Source: Lutraria lutraria
Lineage: Eukaryota > Mollusca > Bivalvia > Venerida > Mactridae
Length of the DNA stretch: 64,000 bases
NCBI GenBank assembly: GCA_964023205.1
Contig: OZ026844.1
Location: 24,092,934-24,156,933, forward strand
Direction of reading: 5' to 3'
A program made the translations under genes and the position numbers. Positions 12,076 to 24,364 of this stretch are shown here, piece by piece. The notes under the pieces are model-generated. The model saw nothing but the letters and a program-made list of their open reading frames with translations. It made no database searches and was not told the DNA's origin. Within the stretch, counting starts at the first letter, position 1. The number at the start of each line of letters is the position of its first letter.

Positions 12076-12857
12076 TGGTTCACATGTAGGCGGAACTTAT
12101 TTAAACACTGCGTCGCACCCATAAAAAGATTATGTACGTAGTATGTATCTGTGAGGGTAATATTTTAAACCTAACAACATGTAAACATAGGACATGCGTC
12201 AATATTTAAACAAAATCCAAAAAGTAAAACAAATTAAGAGTGACATAATAGAAAGGAAGGTACTATTATAAATGAAGCCAGGGTTTGAGAAGCGAACACT
12301 AATGTTGTTTTTGTTGGATCCAATCAAAGACACCGGTTGCTTTTGTGTCTGTTGACATTTCCCTTTGCAACTTAAACAAAGTCATAATCACACTTTGACA
12401 ATTCTTTTCCTTTAGGGATTCCATATTACAGTGAATCCCTTAAAAACTGACTTCACCGACAATGTTATGCAACACCATTAGTAGACATGTCATAACAACA
12501 GTCTCTTTAATGCACTATGGATAATTTGTCTAAAGAGAGTTACGAGTAAAATCCCATACAAATCATTTGAAAAAAGAAACATAATAAACTGTAATGGATG
12601 AATTAATACATCGGTTTCCTCATATTTATTTCATGCATTAATTGAGTGCTCAAATTAGTGTTAAAGCATTAACAAATTTGAACGTACATATTGTATAGCC
12701 GTTTTTGAACGGAACGGCTCAAAACATAGTCGCATAATTCATTAACAATATAAGGGCATGTAGTCTACGCGTAGATATGCTGAATACGGCGGTTTTTATT
12801 GTCTGCAACAGAAATTACACGATTAGTAAATCGATTTTAAGCTGTAACCTTTTTCCA

Positions 12858-12880
12858 AGACACACACACAGATATAGAGC

Positions 12881-12915
<35 letters not shown>

Positions 12916-12919
12916 GGGG
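12858..12919. repeat. Compound CA-GA-G microsatellite
   Basis: ACACACACAC, then a GA run of about 13 dinucleotides, then about 14 G in succession. Confidence 0.9.
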
Positions 12920-13767
12920 ATAGTAGATACAGGAGAACCGGGCATTTATATCCCTTCTAATACTTCTACTAGTTTTCTTGGTATTTTATCGTGCCCGGTG
13001 TGAATCTCATCCGTTTCCTAAGATTTTCATGACACAATACTAGGCTCGGTAGAAGGGATGGCGATAAATAAGGACTTATTGAAGTTTGTTTCCAACATTT
13101 ATATGATATATACCAATCTTAATCTGATTTAATTTCTTCCTACGTTAAGTCCATGAATTTTATAAGTAGGTTAATTGCCAACATATAAAAAAGGAATTTA
13201 TTCATGCTTCCGGAGCCGATAGTATTAGATGGGATGAAAGAAGTAATCGTGTCTTGAGACAATGGTTGTAGCAACTACACTACCATGATAATATCCGTAA
13301 CAGAGTTAAGTAACTGATCAAATTTTGGGTTTATCCTGCCAATACAGGAAATCTGACTCGCAAAACTATTCTACGCCGACCAGAAGGAGATGTTTTTTGA
13401 CTCACGCAAATCGCAACTTCTTAGCGAAGCAGGAAGTTTCGAAAGTGCCCGATATATCCGCTTGTTCTGACTCATACACCGTAAGGTAGCTAATCAAACA
13501 ACTCTTTACATAGGATATTCTTGCATTGTTTTCGAATAAGCATCGTCATCTGCGAAAACACTAAAACCAGGAATGCTAAGCCCTGGCGTGTAGAATCAAC
13601 AGGCCGCTATAAACGGACACTGTAAATTACTATCAGATGTTGATTGTGTTTAAGTGGAAATCCCAGGTGTGACTGCTGAAGCTTACGATAATTATCACAC
13701 GCGACACAGTTAACACCAATCATGACAAACAATATTAGTCTTAAATAACTAAGGGCATTTCCCTAGT

Positions 13768-13852
13768 AATACACAGAACAGACGGAATAATACACAGAAC
13801 AGACGGAATAATACACAGAACAGACGGAATAATACACAGAACAGACGGAATA
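13768..13852. repeat. 21-bp tandem repeat, 4 copies
   Basis: Unit AATACACAGAACAGACGGAA plus T, perfectly repeated about four times. Confidence 0.95.
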
Positions 13853-14993
13853 AGCATAGACAGACTTATACAAACAACATTTACGTCGGTGAAATTCGAA
13901 AACCTCGTAAAAGTTTTAGCAACTTTTTATTTTTTATTTTCTTGCCAAATGAAGTGGTATTTCGCATCAACACATAAAATGCATTCTGATTCATTTTGTG
14001 AATAGATCTTTTAAGCATGAACACCTCTTATGTTCCACTTTAGACTTACGATAATTTTGCACTTAAGTTTGGACACAAAATGTTGACATACGTGATATAC
14101 GAGAAATTCGAATTGATATTTCCGTCCAAAATTTGTTTTACGCGTTATTTGAAGAAAAGACACAGTCAAGAATTTTGAAATAGACATGTATTGAAAAGAA
14201 AATATCATAGTTTGTCTTAGTTTTGATTCAAGATGTGAACTTCATTTTTCAATGTTGTAAACGTTGATAGTGTTATCAATGTATGCGACGGCACAAATGT
14301 ATGTAAGTTTGAGCATAATTATACATTGTGGATGTATTGCTGAATGCGCACTTGAAAACCAAATATTATTTTCATTATATCCGTGGTGTGTTAAAATAGC
14401 AAACATTACTATATATAGTTGTCAGCATCTGCTTTTGGTGTTTTTGTGAGAGCAACCAAGAAGCACCTTCAATCAACATATTTCAAACATTTATAGACAA
14501 AAGAAATGACGCAATAACAACGCATTGTTTGTTAAAGGATACAAATAATCAGATCAAATGCTGTATAAATAATATGACGAAAATGATGATGTAGCTATAC
14601 ATGTACATAGTATTGAACATATTCATGTCCATACTATGTCACTTTTAAATAAAATTACAACATTGAGAACGTAATAACCTATAACAGAACTGCTTACATT
14701 TATATCAGTAGTAGGAACAAACAGAATATATATATATAGTCGAAAAGTGGAGACAATGATTCTTTGTGGACTGGGTTCTGAATATACTTTATATCCATCA
14801 ACTTATCAAAAGAAGTTCCTTGTCAGCATCTCAAGCCAAAGTTTTGGGACAGGACAGCCCACGTTTGGCCCTGTTCAATTTCTTCATTTTTGTTGGTTCG
14901 ATAATACATTTGTATATTCTATTTCTATTTAAATTGCTTCTTCATACTCGACTGTTTCAGGAACGTTAATTGTAAAATCGTGGGATTGTTCTT

Positions 14994-15131
14994 TTATAGA
15001 TCCTGTTGAAGTTGAAGTTCCTGTTCTAATTCTTCATTCTGTGTAAATTTGCATGACATGGCATCAAGGGTTTCAGTCATAGTATCATCAAATGTTAGAT
15101 TGTCGCTTTCAGAAACGTGTGGTACATTATA
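14994..15131 (-). pseudogene. Possible degraded acidic coding remnant
   Basis: The minus strand has about 45 open codons ending at TAA (14996-14994), rich in S, D, E, T and Q, including SESDNLTFDDTMTE and EELEQELQLQQ. Further upstream (15200-15560, minus) more acidic blocks such as NDSDDNELERHKLQGDI appear in shifting frames broken by stops. This pattern suggests a decayed gene or transposon ORF. It lies inside the 9.0-16.3 kb inverted-repeat pair. The family is not recognised and chance is possible. Confidence 0.25.
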
Positions 15132-15799
15132 TTAATGTTGCAATAATCTTTATAAATTTGTCCTTCTGTTCAATCTAAATTTACCTGATTGCTTCGAATG
15201 ACATATATCTGAATTATCCGAATTCACTTGTAAAGTTAGTTGACATCAAAGTTTGCTCAATTGCTGAGTTGTCTGAATATTACGAGTCGCCAATGTCTTT
15301 ATCAATACTTGATATATCACTGTCTTAATGCTTGGTTTGATACTGAAATACTTTTCGAACATTATTATCATTGCTATTTACTCAATCATTATTCTATTTT
15401 CTGACTATTACTTTGTCATAATGATATTTTCTGATGATTGACTTGTTCACTTTCATTGTTGGCTTTGTATTTTCTAGCATATATTTCCGGTTAAATGTCT
15501 CCTTGTAACTTATGCCTTTCTAGTTCATTATCATCACTGTCATTTACTTTATCATATCCTTTCTCAGTATTGCATTGCTATCTCTAGCAGCTTGACATAA
15601 CTTACTTACCTAGGCTGACTTTGATAATTTAAAAAGCTCGTGTATCACTTCAGAGTTGTATTTTCTGTGAACTTTATTTAAGACAATTATCGGAAATATC
15701 TTGAATAATAATGCATTATCTGCAATACAAACTTATATACAATACCAATTTAGCCCAATACATACAAAAATAACAACAAATGTAGAGCACTTTTCTACG

Positions 15800-16327
15800 A
15801 ATAACTAGAACAACTATAACAAAACGTTACTGGTAGACGAATTACAAGAAGCATATTGGTTTATGTTTTTTTGTATGAAGTTGCTTTTTTATAAAGGATA
15901 TTCACTGTATATTTTATTCAATCCTCCATTAAGGAGAGTATAAACTATTTATATGATATGTGCGTAATTCATATTTAATGACAATCATGAGTATTTGACA
16001 AATTGATAAATTCATGTATATAATTCACAAGCACATGGAAATATCATACCCTACATCAATTAACTACAATCAAACCTTAAATGTTAACAAATTCACCATA
16101 AATCTGAGCATTATCATACAAGCACATTGAACTTCAAATAGCCACACAACAATTTATCTAGGCAATGCCTTCATGATTTACTTACCTGTCAACTATTAAT
16201 AGATTCAGTCATCACCATTAGCCAATCAAATGGCCAGGATTAGCCAAACTAGTAATATACACTACACTATATTCTCTCAAACAGCTATAATAAACTTACA
16301 CTCATAAGTATAATTCGTCTAGAAAAG
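15800..16327 (-). repeat. Long inverted repeat, right arm
   Basis: Reverse-complement copy of 9000-9498, including AGACGAATTACAAGAAGC at its inner end and GTATAATTCGTCTAGAAAAG at its outer end. The arms are separated by about 6.3 kb that includes the G-rich minisatellite. Confidence 0.85.
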
Positions 16328-16852
16328 ACAATTCTCAAGACTTACGCGATTTTCGATTTTCACTTTTGATTACCAATTGACGACGCGGTTTTCTCACAAG
16401 ATCGAAACTCCGACTTGTAGTAGGCTTTGATATACATGCGTTTCGCAGTTTATGTAGTTGGACATGCTGATTCCGATGGCGCGAAAATAAAAAAGCGCCA
16501 AAATTGACTTACGAGGTTATTGAATTTTCATCGACGATTAGCTTCACGTGTCTGTAGCATTACATAGTTTTTTCATATCTTATAAAGATTAAATTTATTT
16601 TATTTAAACGACTTATAACGAAGAATAATGGAACTTTTTATACATTTGTAGAATTCAGAGATATTCAGTTGCAACAAATTTCTTAAAATACAATAATATA
16701 ATACACTCTATGAGAATATTTTTAGATACTATTATAATAGAACATAAAGGTACAAGTGATCTGTTGTCAAACCAACCATTGATTATTAAACTATTAAATT
16801 ACAATAAAAAAAGGATGTAGATATTATTGATAGTAGGCATATATCTCAATAA

Positions 16853-17311
16853 AAAGCAATAATCAAATGGGAAAGGAATACAGATGTACTAAACTGGAAA
16901 ACTATCTTTATACTCCCTCTTAAATCCACTAAAAACTCAAAATTACAATGGTTTCGGTTTAAAATAAATCATAGAATTTTAGGAAGAAACTATCTCTTCC
17001 ATAAAATGGGTTTTAGGACTGATAATCTTTGTACTTTCTGTAATGACTCCCCTGAAACAATCCAACACTTATTTTATGAATGTGCTTCAACACAAATATT
17101 TTGGGAAAATGTAAAAGACTGGATTAAAAGTAAACATTGTAACATTGAAACAAATTGGACTAAACTTCACATCTTGTTTGGCAATAATACATTCTCAACA
17201 ATTTTAAATAAAATCATCTTAATTGCAAAATATCACATATACAAATGTAAAATGACCCTCAGTAACCATAATATTGTCAATTTTAAACATCAAATCTTAT
17301 TTACTTATTAG
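16853..17311 (+). mobile_element. Truncated non-LTR retrotransposon 3' end (zf-RVT region)
   Basis: An open frame from about 16853 to the stop at 17311 encodes KWERNTDVLNW, then LQWFRFKINHRILGRNYLF, then LCTFCNDSPETIQHLFYEC. The CxxC...HxxxxC pattern with WFRFKINHRIL is the C-terminal zinc-finger (zf-RVT) region that follows reverse transcriptase in LINE elements. An in-frame TAA just upstream (16850) and the lack of any RT or endonuclease motif show a 5'-truncated copy. It is on the strand opposite to the GPCR gene and is not expected to be functional. Confidence 0.8.
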
Positions 17312-17821
17312 TCAGAAATGTATAATGGCAGAAAACATTCATTTCTCATGCATAAGATAGAAAAAATTGGTCACCCCTGGCAGCACTTGTACAGACACAG
17401 GACAGGTAAATTTCACTTTTGTATATATTCTAATGAGCTTGACTTTTTTCTAATCTATTACTTCTAAATTAAATAATACTTCAGTATATTGTATGTATAC
17501 ACTTGTTTGTTCAGATCATTTCTTCTTGTTGTAGTGAATATATACACACTTAGTTTTTGCACAGATCATAAGTATCTTCGTGGCACTGTTTGTATTATGT
17601 ATACTTCCAAATATGTGACATACTGTAGCATAAATAAAAAGATAAAAAAAGATTAAATTTAGATTTAACATCATTATAAAATCCATCTCTCGACAAAATA
17701 ATTCGTGTCTGTTTCATTTGAACCACTCAATATTCTGTTTATCTTGTCACTATCATCACGAGGACAATGTCAGTAGGACAAACCTACAGAACCGACATTT
17801 AAAGAACAGTCAAACATGTAT

Positions 17822-17880
17822 TAACGGCCACCTCCGAATTAATGCTACCCTGTGAATAAAGCCTATTCTTTTAAAACATC
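17822..17880 (-). mobile_element. MITE family 2 fragment
   Basis: TTAACGGCCACCTCCGAATT and CCCTGTGAATAAAGCC match one end of the family 2 elements; the other end is missing. Confidence 0.5.
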
Positions 17881-17923
17881 ATCGGTTATTTCAATCTCAA
17901 ATCAAATCTCAATCAAATCTCAA

Positions 17924-18055
17924 ATATGCATTCTAACCGTCTTAGTGCATGCGCAGAGTGTACTAAGAATTGAGAACACTTGCATAGTATTCTATTGTAA
18001 TAAGAAAGAAAAAAGCTACATCACTGATTGAATAAGAAAATGGAGTTCACAAGCA
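17924..18055. repeat. Dispersed repeat shared with 44355-44510
   Basis: GCATTCTAACCGTCTTAGTG, then GAGAACACT, then TATTCTAT, then TTGAATAAGAAAATGGA occur in the same order at 44355-44510 with substitutions. Confidence 0.55.
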
Positions 18056-18662
18056 CTTAGAAATTTCTCGACTAGCAGCGCCCGTCTGAAAATTTCATAA
18101 TAGACAAAGGTTACTCGTAATCACAATCCTACACGTAGAAGTAAATCAGTAAGTAGGAGTACATGTTCGTACACTGTTTTTGCAGACGCACTCGTCTGTT
18201 AGTGCTTTCATCATTCTATTAGTCCGGGTCTTAGTTGGCAATTCCCAAACTAAAAATTGAATTACTAGGGAAAGCAGACATCAATTCCGTACACTAAATT
18301 GCCGACGATACATGAATACAAAGTATACAAATACATTTGTGTATGTAACAAATCTATGAATGTAATGGTCTCCAGTATTTTTTTATAACGACATTTGTAA
18401 TTGGATCATTACCAATTTCTACAGAACGTGTAATTTATTATTCTGTAAAACGAAATGAATACATATACAAGCGATAATGTTGTTCAATTCACCAAGTATT
18501 TGTGCGTTTTTTTCATCGTTACCTTAAAGCGACTAAGTCGAATTTCTATCAAAGCTAAACGTTGAAAACCATGTCGTTTGCTCTGGATTTTGTCTTGAAG
18601 CAATTTAATCCTTGGACTGACAATAACCATTTGTACCACTGATGTGAAAAGTAGAATGTATT

Positions 18663-18768
18663 CTGTGATAGAACAACTCTGTGGTTGCCTTCAAAATGCA
18701 TCACCTGTCTGTGATAGAACAACTCTGTGATTGCCTTCAAAATGCATTACCTGTCTGTATAATATGTT
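18663..18768. repeat. 46-bp direct duplication
   Basis: CTGTGATAGAACAACTCTGT with TTGCCTTCAAAATGCAT recurs with a spacing of 46 bp, about 2.3 copies. Confidence 0.85.
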
Positions 18769-18784
18769 TTTAAAATGAACAAAT

Positions 18785-18992
18785 TTTCACCAACAGCCAG
18801 GGTCATTTGGCTACATTCCAATTTTAACTTTGTGGAAATATCCCCGGGGAGCTCCTGAGGTGCTCCTGGGTACAACCAGATAATATGGGCTTTTTTCACG
18901 TACGAAATTTGTCTGGTCCCAGGTAGGATTCAAACTGACAGCGGTGAGAGGATAGTGATTACTAATTAGAGACCATAACCCTTCAACCGCGG
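18785..18992 (-). mobile_element. tRNA-derived SINE
   Basis: On the minus strand the head reads GGTTATGGTCTCTAATTAG with box-B-like GTTTGAATCCTACCTGGGA, followed by a body with GTACCCAGGAGC and a TGGCTGTTGG tail. The layout (tRNA-like head, body, TA-rich end) is that of a short interspersed element. Its head directly abuts the 15-bp minisatellite. Confidence 0.65.
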
Positions 18993-18996
18993 ATAA

Positions 18997-19713
18997 TACC
19001 GTACAGTATCCATGTGTACAGTATCCATGTGTACAGTATCCATGTGTACAGTATCCATGTGTACAGTATCCATGTGTACAGTATCCATGTGTACAGTATC
19101 CATGTGTACAGTATCCATGTGTACAGTATCCATGTGTACAGTATCCATGTGTACAGTATCCATGTGTACAGTATCCATGTGTACAGTATCCATGTGTACA
19201 GTATCCATGTGTACAGTATACATGTGTACAGTATCCATGTGTACAGTATCCATGTGTACAGCATCCATGTGTACAGTATCCATGTGTACAGTATCCATGT
19301 GTACAGTATACATGTGTACAGTATCCATGTGTACAGTATACATGTGTACAGTATCCATGTGTACAGTATCCATGTGTACAGTATCCATGTGTACAGTATC
19401 CATGTGTACAGTATCCATGTGTACAGTATCCATGTGTACAGTATCCATGTGTACAGTATCCATGTGTACAGTATCCATGTGTACAGTATCCATGTGTACA
19501 GTATCCATGTGTACAGTATCCATGTTTACGGTATCCATGTGTACAGTATCCATGTGTACAGTATCCATGTGTACAGTATACATGTGTACAGTATCCATGT
19601 GTACAGTATCCATGTGTACAGTATCCATGTGTACAGTATCCATGTGTACAGTATCCATGTGTACAGTATCCATGTGTACGGTATCCATGTGTACAGTATC
19701 CATGTGTACAGTA
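18997..19713. repeat. 15-bp minisatellite, about 48 copies
   Basis: Unit CAGTATCCATGTGTA, nearly perfect throughout, with rare single changes (GTATACATG, CAGCATCC, TTTACGG). Since 15 is a multiple of three and the unit has no stop in any of the six frames, all six frames stay open (YSIHV, VSMCT, QYPCV, HMDTV, YTWIL, THGYC repeats). The long ORFs here are therefore artefacts. The array ends exactly at the TA-CAG terminus of a MITE. Confidence 0.97.
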
Positions 19714-19715
19714 TA

Positions 19716-19894
19716 CAGTTTAACCATCTCAGGCCTTCTCTACAGCAAGAACCTCCCTTCTGCAACAACATGTTTTCCCACTGTACAATAAATTAACTAT
19801 TACAATGTCATTTAACCTCTCTAGAACAACAACCTCTCAACAATAACATAATTTTGCTTCTCCTAAAGGGTCTTGCTTTGGAGAGGTTGCACTG
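19716..19894 (-). mobile_element. MITE family 1, reversed copy B
   Basis: The right end GGAGAGGTTGCACTG is intact; the left end CAGTTTAACCATCTCAGG is a diverged TIR. The body has AACCTCTCTAGAACAACAACC as in the other copies, in reverse. The left TA is shared with the end of the 15-bp array. Confidence 0.75.
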
Positions 19895-20640
19895 CATACT
19901 TATGGTTAGATAAATTCAAAGGTCCAATACATTCTTTAGTAACAAATACATGCTGTAATTTGAAAGACTACTGCACGCTCAGTCAATCAGTCGTCTCTGT
20001 GTTCAGCAAAAACACCATTCAGTGATTGCTATTTATTTGTGTTCTTAGTGCCCCAGTCATGTTCATTTATGTATACAATGACATGTTAGTTGCCTGCAGA
20101 CAGCAATTGAATTCTCAATAATTGGACCGTAAATGAGATACAGCACCAGCTGATCATTCATGTTTACAAATTGTTTGCTTATTGCGTATATTTTATGCAC
20201 TTATATACCGTAAGATTCACTTAATCATGCAATACAGACATTTGTTATCCATCATAGATCATAAATTTTACTTATCGTAGCAAAAATAAATGCGAAATTG
20301 TATCCTTATTAGTTCCTTGATATAACTGAATTATGATTAGTAAGTAGTGTACTAAGCGTCCTAAGCGTACGAGACGTGTTTGTACGAACATACATGTATA
20401 TTTCTCCATGGAATCAAAGATAATCCATTCTGAAATGATGGTATTCTAGTAATACATAAAATAGTTGCAAATAAAATGAAAACTTATTTTCTACATTGCT
20501 ATGTGGTCAAGGGGCATTCTGAGACAAATATATTCATTTATTCATACTAAACTAAACGTTAACATTAGCCCGTACATGCCAGTATTCCACTTTCCAAATG
20601 TTCGTAAAGGTTTACCGGATCAGCGGTCAGTTGGCTTTAA
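19895..20640. other. Intronic sequence, nothing recognised
   Basis: AT-rich, without repeat structure or coding motif that I could identify. Confidence 0.35.
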
Positions 20641-20679
20641 ATTTAGCGGTAAATTTGAACAGATCGTAATTCCGAAGAC

Positions 20680-20901
20680 ATGAAGAACGCCCCAAAAAAC
20701 AGCCTGGCGCCTAGGCCGTCAACAAACACGCCCGAGCTGCATCTACCTACATGGACACTGCACAGTCTCCGTACGGCAAATAAGCTGAAATTGCACAATT
20801 TCTGTAAAATTCCCCCAGTCATTGATTGGATTCGCTCTGGCCTGTCCTTAGGGATGGAACAAGAACTGAACGATACTCGTAGACATGGTAAACACATATA
20901 A
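20680..20901 (+). CDS. Unrecognised ORF in a GC-raised island
   Basis: An ATG-started frame of 73 codons (MKNAPKNSLAPRPSTNTPEL...) lies in a 300-bp block with visibly higher GC than its surroundings. The opposite strand is also open for 98 codons, so the strand is uncertain. No domain, signal peptide or family motif is recognised. It could be an exon, a relic of a mobile element, or non-coding. Confidence 0.2.
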   Translation: MKNAPKNSLAPRPSTNTPELHLPTWTLHSLRTANKLKLHNFCKIPPVIDWIRSGLSLGMEQELNDTRRHGKHI

Positions 20902-21060
20902 TCAATAGTCCATAGCCAGATACGATGCCCCCCACACACTGCACGGGCAATCGGAGGTCAATGCATCAAACGCGCTTAGGGTAAATATAAATTAAAAATG
21001 CATACATATTGAATGTTATAATTCATCAGAATGCGAAGATGTACAATAAAATATACTAGT

Positions 21061-21234
21061 AGTCACCCTTGTGTTAGCGCCCAGTTCCGAATAAAAGTCA
21101 CCCTGTGAATTATGGCCAGTAATTCAAAAATCGCCATTGACTGTTAAGAACAAAATGACCTCTTGATAAAGGCAACCGTCCAATAAAGGCCAGATTTTTC
21201 TTTCCCAGTGATGACTTTTGTTCACCGGTCTGAC
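21061..21234 (-). mobile_element. MITE family 2, copy
   Basis: AGTCACCCTTGTGTTAGCGC at the left and GTTCACCGGTCTGAC at the right are diverged versions of the family's inverted ends. Inside are AATAAAAGTCACCC and CAATAAAGGCCAG. Confidence 0.6.
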
Positions 21235-21711
21235 GACATCGTTTGATCCCGGGCTTTTATTGAGGGAAATTGGCATACATTATGAGATATTTATGCAAAT
21301 GTTGATGTAGGATGGTTATTTTTTACAGCGAAATTGTTTTTGAATCGTCTCAGAAGGTTGGCCTAATGCCGCCTCGAAATGACATAAAGCTTTTGAGATA
21401 TTTCATGATCAAAATAACAGTATTACCAAAATGTTCGTTACTGTTTGTGTTCTAAACAGAATAATAGTACTTGACTGTTTGCATTCAGTCTTAATTTTTA
21501 TCCGCACCAAATGTAATTCAACACTACCAGTATTGTTATGTTATAATAAAGCTTCGAATAAAAATTTATGTTACAAACATGACTATTTAATGATATATTA
21601 GAAAATTATATTTTTCCATAACAAAAGATCTTTCATTGTATAAAAGGTTTTCAGTTTCCATACAACGAAGTATTCATTACGTTCCCTTCAGCAATCGTTT
21701 TCAGAGTAGGG

Positions 21712-22736
21712 AACTGCCTGGTTCTCCATATCTTATCTCCCCTCTCTTTGGGGCGGGATATAACTGCCTGGTTCTCCATATCTTATCTCCCCTCTCTTTG
21801 GGGCGGGATATAACTGCCTGGTTCTCCATATCTTATCTCCCCTCTCTTTGGGGCGGGATATAACTGCCCGGTTCTCCCTATCTTATCTCCCCTCTCTTTG
21901 GGGCGGGATATAACTGCCTGGTTCTCCATATCTTATCTCCCCTCTCTTTGGGGCGGGATATAACTGCCCGGTTCTCCATATCTTATCTCCCCTCTCTTTG
22001 GGGCGGGATATAACTGCCCGGTTCTCCATATCTTATCTCCCCTCTCTTTGGGGCGGGATATAACTGCCCGGTTCTCCATATCTTATCTCCCCTCTCTTTG
22101 GGGCGGGATATAACTGCCTGGTTCTCCATATCTTATCTCCCCTCTCTTTGGGGCGGGATATAACTGCCTGGTTCTCCATATCTTATCTCCCCTCTCTTTG
22201 GGGCGGGATATAACTGCCCGGTTCTCCCTATCTTATCTCCCCTCTCTTTTGGGCGGGATATAACTGCCCGGTTCTCCATATCTTATCTTCCCTCTGTCTG
22301 GGGCAGGATGTAGCTGACCGGTTCTCCCTATCTTATCTCCCCTCTCTCTCTCTCTCTCTGGGGCGGGATATAACTGCCCTGTTCTCCTCTGGGGTGGGAT
22401 ATATCTGCCCGGTTCTCCATATCTTATCTGCTATCTCTTTGGGGCGGGATATAACTGCCTGGTTCTCCTCTGGGGCAGGCTATAACTGCCCGGTTCTCCA
22501 TATCTTATCTCCCCTCTCTCTTGGGCGGGATATAACTGCCCGGTTCTCCATATCTTAACTCCCCTCTCTCTTGGGCGGGATATAACTGACCGGTTCTCCA
22601 TATCTTATCTCCCCTCTCTCTTGGGCGGGATATAACTGACCGGTTCTCCATATCTTATCTGCTCTCTCTCTCTGGGGCGGAATGTAACTGCCCGGTTCTC
22701 CTGGACTAGAATATCTCCCCTGTCTCTGGGACAGCT
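21712..22736. repeat. 50-bp minisatellite, about 20 copies, SINE-derived
   Basis: GGTTCTCCATATCTTATCTC with CCCTCTCTTTGGGGCGGGAT recurs every 50 bp (21721, 21771, 21821). The left two thirds are almost identical; the right third is diverged, with unit-length changes and CT expansions. The last unit runs into a SINE tail at about 22736-22785. Its sequence matches the body of the SINE at 55739-55836. Confidence 0.95.
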
Positions 22737-22785
22737 TTGAAATGACCATAGCTGTCGAATGGGTCGTTAAACAACAGATAAATAG
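22737..22785 (+). mobile_element. SINE 3' tail at the end of the 50-bp array
   Basis: TGAAATGACCATAGCTGTCG then GGTCGTTAAACAACAGATAAA matches the tail at 55787-55836. Confidence 0.7.
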
Positions 22786-24364
22786 CAGTTCGTACGCGAA
22801 CACTCGGATTGCGTCATCTTATTTCACATTTCATTATTTTTGCTATAAAATAAGTATCTATATTTGACGGGCGTTAGATTGGCTTTCACATGTCAACCAC
22901 TTCATTTATCAAATTTCTATCTCCCGAAAGGAAATGGGAAAAAACGAGTCCTGATTCTCAATGGCTTTTATGACGTTGTCTCCATCATTCGAAAATGCAA
23001 CTCTTTCGTTATAGATAACTTATGCGAAATACGTTCGTTCTTTGAGTGGTACGCAATTTCCGAGAAGGAATCCAAATCTATGAGGAGACATACTCTTAAC
23101 CTGCAGTTTGTACTTATATCAGTTTTGTCTGAACTATTTCTACTAAAAACATTTCTGTTTGATAGACATTTTAAATTTTGAACTTGTTAAACTTTCACAT
23201 TTTTATAATTCTCGTAATACAAAAAGTACACAAAAATTTCCACAGGTTGGTATTCGGCTTATCATATAAAACTTGATTGGCACAACTGTTTTTTTACAAG
23301 CCAATGTTTAATGTATTATTTAGAGCCGTCTGTAATTACTGCAACTATTGCTATATGTTGCCCAAAAAGGTTTGATATGTCATGATGAAATGTCGCACAA
23401 AGATCTATAATAGTTCTGATTGATGTAATCGTATGTGTTTACATTTAGTTTATTGTAGGAATATGACCTATTGTTGACGCCTATATTACAACACATGCAG
23501 AGGCATTATGATGAATTAGTTCCACGTTAGTATTAGAATATAGATCTATTTTTTGGAAATTGGACAAATATGTAGTTAACTAAAATCTTGTCGATTTTCC
23601 ATGGTAAAAGATACATTACTTGTCATTAACTGATAAATTTTATATCGCGCCCATACAATCCTACAGAGAAAAAAACTAGGGTAAAGGTTTTGTCAATGGA
23701 ATATTAATACATTTTTTGTTTGATACGTCCTATAACATTATGATATTTCGTTGACTCTTGGGTAGAAATCACCATAAAATCAAAATGGAATACGACTATA
23801 ATTATTATAAGCTCATTTTCAGTCTGGAACACTATGGAAAAAATAAATTTATTTGACATGAAAATTGTTATTGACAACTTCTTTTCATTTTTATATAAAA
23901 CGCGTACAATATGTTTTATAGCATCATAATGAATCATGTGTATATCTTAATGTGTCTGTCAGACTTGAGATTCTAGCGGGGAAAGTTTTTATTAAATTTC
24001 TATCGAATAAAATAAATCAAACTCTTGATCTCAAATCTAGAATGATGTAGAAGGCGTTTCTGAAACCCATTAAACTATGTCTGTTAAATGACAGACGACA
24101 TTTTAACGTATTAGATGTTAACTCATTCAATTTGCTTCACGGAAAAAGAACTTAAATGAAATATACAGGAATATCATTCTTCGGAAGTACGAGTTCATAA
24201 ATCATAATCAAACGGCTGTTCATAAGTCCCCAGGCACATAATTGGAATGAATTATGAACTAGATAGCAGCATTGATACTATTATATAAAAGACAGGAAAC
24301 AACACCTTAATATCCAAACCAACTGAGAAACAACACTGTCCATTTAAAGTCATATCCATAACGA
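22786..24364. other. Intronic sequence, no gene supported
   Basis: An open frame at about 22864-23181 has no ATG near its start and no recognised motif. The rest is AT-rich without structure. Confidence 0.35.

Larger units (their letters stand above)
12076..14993. other. Intronic sequence with small repeats only
   Basis: It holds a CA/GA/G microsatellite at 12858-12919 and a four-copy 21-bp repeat at 13768-13852. No coding motif was recognised. Confidence 0.4.

Noticed and set aside
16853..17311. Host zinc-finger gene
   Set aside because: The CxxC...HxxxxC pattern with WFRFKINHRIL is that of the LINE C-terminal zf-RVT region, and the frame is closed just upstream.
18966..19791. Long ORFs of 250-260 codons over the 15-bp array on both strands
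   Set aside because: They are pure consequences of a stop-free 15-bp unit; all six frames are open and there is no start context, domain or flanking exon.
22864..23181. 105-codon plus-strand open frame
   Set aside because: It begins at TTG with no ATG until near residue 73, shows no domain, and has no supporting splice or promoter context.
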